64,000 bases of DNA, taken from contig NZ_JNZY01000010.1 of the NCBI RefSeq assembly GCF_000717655.1, positions 124,001 to 188,000 on the forward strand. Reading direction: 5' to 3'. Below are positions 61,074 to 64,000 of the stretch, piece after piece. A program made the position numbers and the translations under genes. This DNA is from Streptomyces katrae (GTDB lineage Bacteria; Actinomycetota; Actinomycetes; Streptomycetales; Streptomycetaceae). The stretch's first letter is position 1; each line of letters opens with the position of its first letter. The notes under the pieces were generated by a model that saw nothing but the letters and a program-made list of their open reading frames with translations, was not told the DNA's origin and made no database searches.

Positions 61074-64000
61074 GTCTCCTCCACGTACCGCAGCCCTGCG
61101 GCCACATCTCGGTCACGTCGGCCGCCGGCCAGGGCCGACAGCAGCGGGAGCACGGCGATCGCGACGGCCAGCAGCAGCGTCCGGCCGTCGGGCAGATCCA
61201 CCACCACGGGCGGCAGCGGGCGGCGGCCGGCCGGTGTCAGCACCATCAGCGGCACGACCAGGTGCACGATCGCGGCGCCCAGCCCCACCCCCACGGCACT
61301 GCCGAGGCCCACCAGGACCAGAGCCTCGGCGGCAGCCGTGCGGGCCAGGCTCCGCCGGGGCGCACCGAGCGCCGACAACACGGTGAACTCCCGGGTCCGC
61401 TCCCGAGCGGCCGCCGCGGACGAGGCCGCGAAGCCGATCGCGGCCAGGACCGCACACACGAGGGCGAGGGCGGCCAGCGCACTCTGCGGACCCGCGCTCA
61501 GCGGATCGTCCAGCAGTTCGGCGGCCACCTCCTCGCGCAGCTGCACCTTCTGCAGGCCGGCGCCCGAGCGCAGTTCGGCGGCCGCCCGTGCAGGGCGAGG
61601 ATCGCCGGCGGAGGCCGCCGGGAGCCACCATTCGGTGGGCGGTGGGAGCGCGCGCCCGTTCTCGGCCGCGAACTTCCGCCCCAGGGCCGCCAGATCGACG
61701 GCCAGCGCGGTGTCTCCGGCCACGGGCAGCGAGCCCACGGCCGCGGTCACCCGGACCCGCAGGGCCGAGTCGCCGAACCGGGCGGGGATCGTATCGCCCA
61801 CCTTCGCTCCTACGGCGGCGAGGTAGCCGGGCGTGGCGATGCCCGGGAGTTCGCCGGCGGCCGGGGGCGTGCCGGCGGGGGTCAGCAGGACGCTGACGCC
61901 GCCCAGGGCGCCGGTCCCCCCGCGGTAGCTCATCCGCAACAGCTCCGAGCCGTCGGCGGCAGCCGGAACCTGCACGGCGGTTCCGTCCTTGACGCCCGGC
62001 GCCGACAGCGTCCAGCGGGCCGGCGCGGACGGGGGGAGGGGGACGGCTGCGCCGCTCGCCGTGTCGGAGACGGAGATCCGGCGGACGGCCAGCTCTGCGG
62101 CGGACGGCCGGAACCCTCCGGGTTGCGGCATCGGGTCGGAGTACCCGACCGTCATGCCGACGAGGCTCAGCGGTGCGGCGGCCGACCCGAGGGGGGCATC
62201 GGTCAGGGAGCCCAGATGCGCGGAGAGCGTCGCCTCGCCGTCGGAGGGGACCGTCATCACCGGCGTCCGGAAGGTGAGGCCGAACCGGTCGCGCAGCAGC
62301 AGCGAGATGCCGGGATTGCCGTCCTGCCGCCCGCGCAGGGTCACGTCTACGTCGATCCGCACGGGTGCGCCGGGCAGCGCGATCCCGCCGGAAGCGGGGG
62401 CGCCCGCGTCGGCGGCGAGCGGGGTGAACAGTTCGGCCATCGGGCGCCCGTCCCGCAGATCGGCCCGCAGCGGTACCCGTTCCGCCACGGCTGCGGCGTC
62501 CAGCGCGAGCAACTCCCCGGGCCTACCGCCCGCCAGCTCCTGCTGCTCTCGGATCACCGGGATCACCCGGTCGCCGCCGGGCAGCGCCGAGTACCGGCCG
62601 CCCTGGCCCATGGCGGACAGATCCGCGCCGGAGATCCGCAGCCCGCCCGCGGTGGCGAACTCGGCCTGGTCGCGCTGGGAGGCGGACCACGCGCTGTGCT
62701 GGCCGAGGGCCAGCACCCCGCTGGAGACGGCGAGGACGAGGAGCAGCACCGGCCCGGTGGCGCGACCGGGACGCCGGGCGAGCTGCCAGCCGACCAGCGC
62801 CGGTCCGAGGCCGCGCCCGCGCGCCGCGAGCCGCCCGCCCAGCCGGGCCGCGGCGAACGGCAGCAGCCGCAGCACGAGCAGGGTGCCGGCGCACAGCGCG
62901 AGGCTCGGTGCGGCGACCAGCACCGGGTCGATGCCCAGCGCACCGGACGCGCCGGAGGCCCCGGGGCCGCCCGTCCCGTGCCCGGCGTCGTGGTACCGGG
63001 ACAGCTGCTGGTACGCGAGGACGGCCAGCGCCACCAGCACCAGGTCCGCTCCGGAACGGGTGGCCCGCGCGGTGAGCAGCTGCCGGCCGCGCGCGCCGCG
63101 CAGGGCCGCGGCCGCCGCGCCGCGCAGTACGGCGGGCAGCGCGGTCAGCAGGACACAGGCGAAGGCGCAGCCCGCCGCGACCGGCCACAGCAGCCAGGTC
63201 CCGGAGCTCTCCAGCGGCACGCGGGACAGCGGGCCGAAACCGGCGAGCAGCCGCAGCAGCGGAGGGGTGAGCAGAGGTGCGAGGACGGCGGCCGGCAGCG
63301 CGAGCAGCAGGCCTTCCGCCGCGGTGAGGGCTCCGAGGCGGCGCCGGGAGGCCCCGCGAGCGGCGAGCAGCAGGCGCTCGGTCTCCTGCCGGCCCGTCAC
63401 GAGGTGGGAGACGAGCAGCAGTGCGGCCGCGGCCAGGACCGTGAGCTGCAGTGCGCCCACCAGCAGTGTGGACCGGGCGACGAGCAGCCCGGACTCCAGT
63501 TCGCCGAGCAGTTCCGGCAGTTCGGTCCTGACGTGGAGCCCCGAGGCGCCGGTGAGGGCCTCCGCCGCCTCGGCGGCGGAGGCCCGGAGGACTCTGCTCT
63601 CGGCGACGCGGACGGTGGCGAAGTCGGGGGTGAGGAGGGAGTCACGGCTGTTCTGGACCAGTCCGCCGGCACCGAAGACGGTGTCGTCCACGAGCAGCGG
63701 TCCGTACGTGGTGAAGCTGCCGACCTGGAACTCCCGGCCGCCGAGCGGGTCGAGCCGCCAGTACGCGGCGTCGGGGTCGGCCGCGCGGTACACGCCCGTG
63801 ATCACCACGGTGAGCGGGCCGCCGCCGTACCGGTCGTCGAGCCGTACCTCGGCGGGGAGCGCGCCCGGTGCCAGCCCGAGCCGGGTCAGGGCCGCCTGCG
63901 GGACGGCCGCCTGCACCCGCCCGCCCGGCGCGGCGGCCGGCTCGGGCCACTGCCCGGAGACCAGGCGTACGCGGTCCCGGGCGAGGGCCGCGAGCAGCGT
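61070..64000 (-). CDS. FtsX-like ABC permease 2, 5' end outside window
   Basis: At least 976 aa; the frame is open to base 64000, so the start is missing. Same plan as permease 1: DRVRLVSGQWPE near the visible start (cf. HVRLVEGRWPG), FtsX units around LLLVSHLVTGRQETERLLLAARGASRRRLGAL, a long extracellular part, and an ending FtsX unit AREFTVLSALGAPRRSLARTAAAEALVLVGLGSAVG-like. Paralogous to permease 1, so a heterodimeric exporter is likely. Confidence 0.88.
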   Translation of the reverse strand, partial: TLLAALARDRVRLVSGQWPEPAAAPGGRVQAAVPQAALTRLGLAPGALPAEVRLDDRYGGGPLTVVITGVYRAADPDAAYWRLDPLGGREFQVGSFTTYGPLLVDDTVFGAGGLVQNSRDSLLTPDFATVRVAESRVLRASAAEAAEALTGASGLHVRTELPELLGELESGLLVARSTLLVGALQLTVLAAAALLLVSHLVTGRQETERLLLAARGASRRRLGALTAAEGLLLALPAAVLAPLLTPPLLRLLAGFGPLSRVPLESSGTWLLWPVAAGCAFACVLLTALPAVLRGAAAAALRGARGRQLLTARATRSGADLVLVALAVLAYQQLSRYHDAGHGTGGPGASGASGALGIDPVLVAAPSLALCAGTLLVLRLLPFAAARLGGRLAARGRGLGPALVGWQLARRPGRATGPVLLLVLAVSSGVLALGQHSAWSASQRDQAEFATAGGLRISGADLSAMGQGGRYSALPGGDRVIPVIREQQELAGGRPGELLALDAAAVAERVPLRADLRDGRPMAELFTPLAADAGAPASGGIALPGAPVRIDVDVTLRGRQDGNPGISLLLRDRFGLTFRTPVMTVPSDGEATLSAHLGSLTDAPLGSAAAPLSLVGMTVGYSDPMPQPGGFRPSAAELAVRRISVSDTASGAAVPLPPSAPARWTLSAPGVKDGTAVQVPAAADGSELLRMSYRGGTGALGGVSVLLTPAGTPPAAGELPGIATPGYLAAVGAKVGDTIPARFGDSALRVRVTAAVGSLPVAGDTALAVDLAALGRKFAAENGRALPPPTEWWLPAASAGDPRPARAAAELRSGAGLQKVQLREEVAAELLDDPLSAGPQSALAALALVCAVLAAIGFAASSAAAARERTREFTVLSALGAPRRSLARTAAAEALVLVGLGSAVGVGLGAAIVHLVVPLMVLTPAGRRPLPPVVVDLPDGRTLLLAVAIAVLPLLSALAGGRRDRDVAAGLRYVEET

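Noticed and set aside
58294..61116. Upstream extension of the ABC ATPase frame across the permease gene
   Set aside because: Arg/Gly/Pro-rich shadow; the TTG at 58293 with TTGA overlap and GGGAGA fits the real start.
55638..64000. NRPS biosynthetic gene cluster
   Set aside because: Only one condensation-like protein; no adenylation, carrier or thioesterase domains in the window.

Overview
The window is a very GC-rich, gene-dense actinobacterial chromosome segment. Strong third-position GC, AGGAG-type ribosome binding sites, frequent GTG starts and 1-8 bp gene overlaps point to Streptomyces. So do several typical Streptomyces families: a subtilisin inhibitor (SSI), WYL regulators, a ROK-controlled sugar ABC operon, DUF3224, a P450 with its 3Fe-4S ferredoxin, and mycothiol-type DinB proteins. 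I see no tRNA, rRNA, CRISPR array or prophage. It reads as chromosome with a moderate load of small mobile elements and decayed genes.

Layout. 1-7.5 kb: end of a DUF2071 gene, a membrane protein, a 29-bp perfect palindrome, an AraC regulator, a decayed IS701-family element lying exactly between two convergent genes, a sirtuin, a GNAT, SSI and a cyclic-nucleotide-binding protein. 8-14 kb: secreted GH5 glycosidase, HAD phosphatase, and a large secreted propeller/FN3/LamG/DNRLRE protein whose end has been replaced by a dispersed repeat. 14-21 kb: WYL regulator with DUF3224, a GNAT pseudogene, a 167-bp MITE that truncates a MerR regulator, a proline-rich lipoprotein, an MFS exporter and a peptidoglycan-binding membrane protein. 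21-29 kb: an RNA ligase followed by a frame-shifted HD phosphohydrolase, then a ROK regulator divergent from a sugar-binding protein / two permeases / GH1 beta-glucosidase operon. 29-37 kb: quinone oxidoreductase, a secreted discoidin-domain/beta-helix protein, and a two-gene RNA-repair operon. 37-50 kb: a second WYL system, a second proline-rich lipoprotein, NUDIX, a GNAT pseudogene, SRPBCC, SDR, a methyltransferase, DEAD-box helicase, cold-shock protein and a TetR/DUF1304 pair. 50-64 kb: BtrH-like protein, ferredoxin and P450, a thioredoxin-like protein, a DyP peroxidase remnant, DoxX, an ECF42-type sigma factor with its DGPF protein, a stand-alone condensation-domain protein, and an ABC exporter with two giant FtsX-like permeases running off the right edge.

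The strongest biology is the RNA-repair operon (32243-36936). A 605-aa RNA ligase-kinase is translationally coupled (TGATG) to a 958-aa protein that strings together an MJ1316/DUF504 domain, an endo/exonuclease/phosphatase domain, a 2H phosphoesterase and a eukaryotic-style poly(A)-polymerase-like nucleotidyltransferase. A second, separate RNA ligase with an HD-domain partner lies 11 kb away, and that partner looks inactivated.

A second theme is stop codons made by mobile-element ends. The AraC and sirtuin genes end on TAG triplets inside the inverted repeats of the IS, and the MerR gene ends on the TAG of the MITE. The 933-aa secreted protein ends at a TAG just beyond another repeat that shares sequence blocks with the MITE. 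At least five other loci show apparent frameshift decay; because the sequence is so GC-rich, assembly error should be excluded before each is accepted as a pseudogene.
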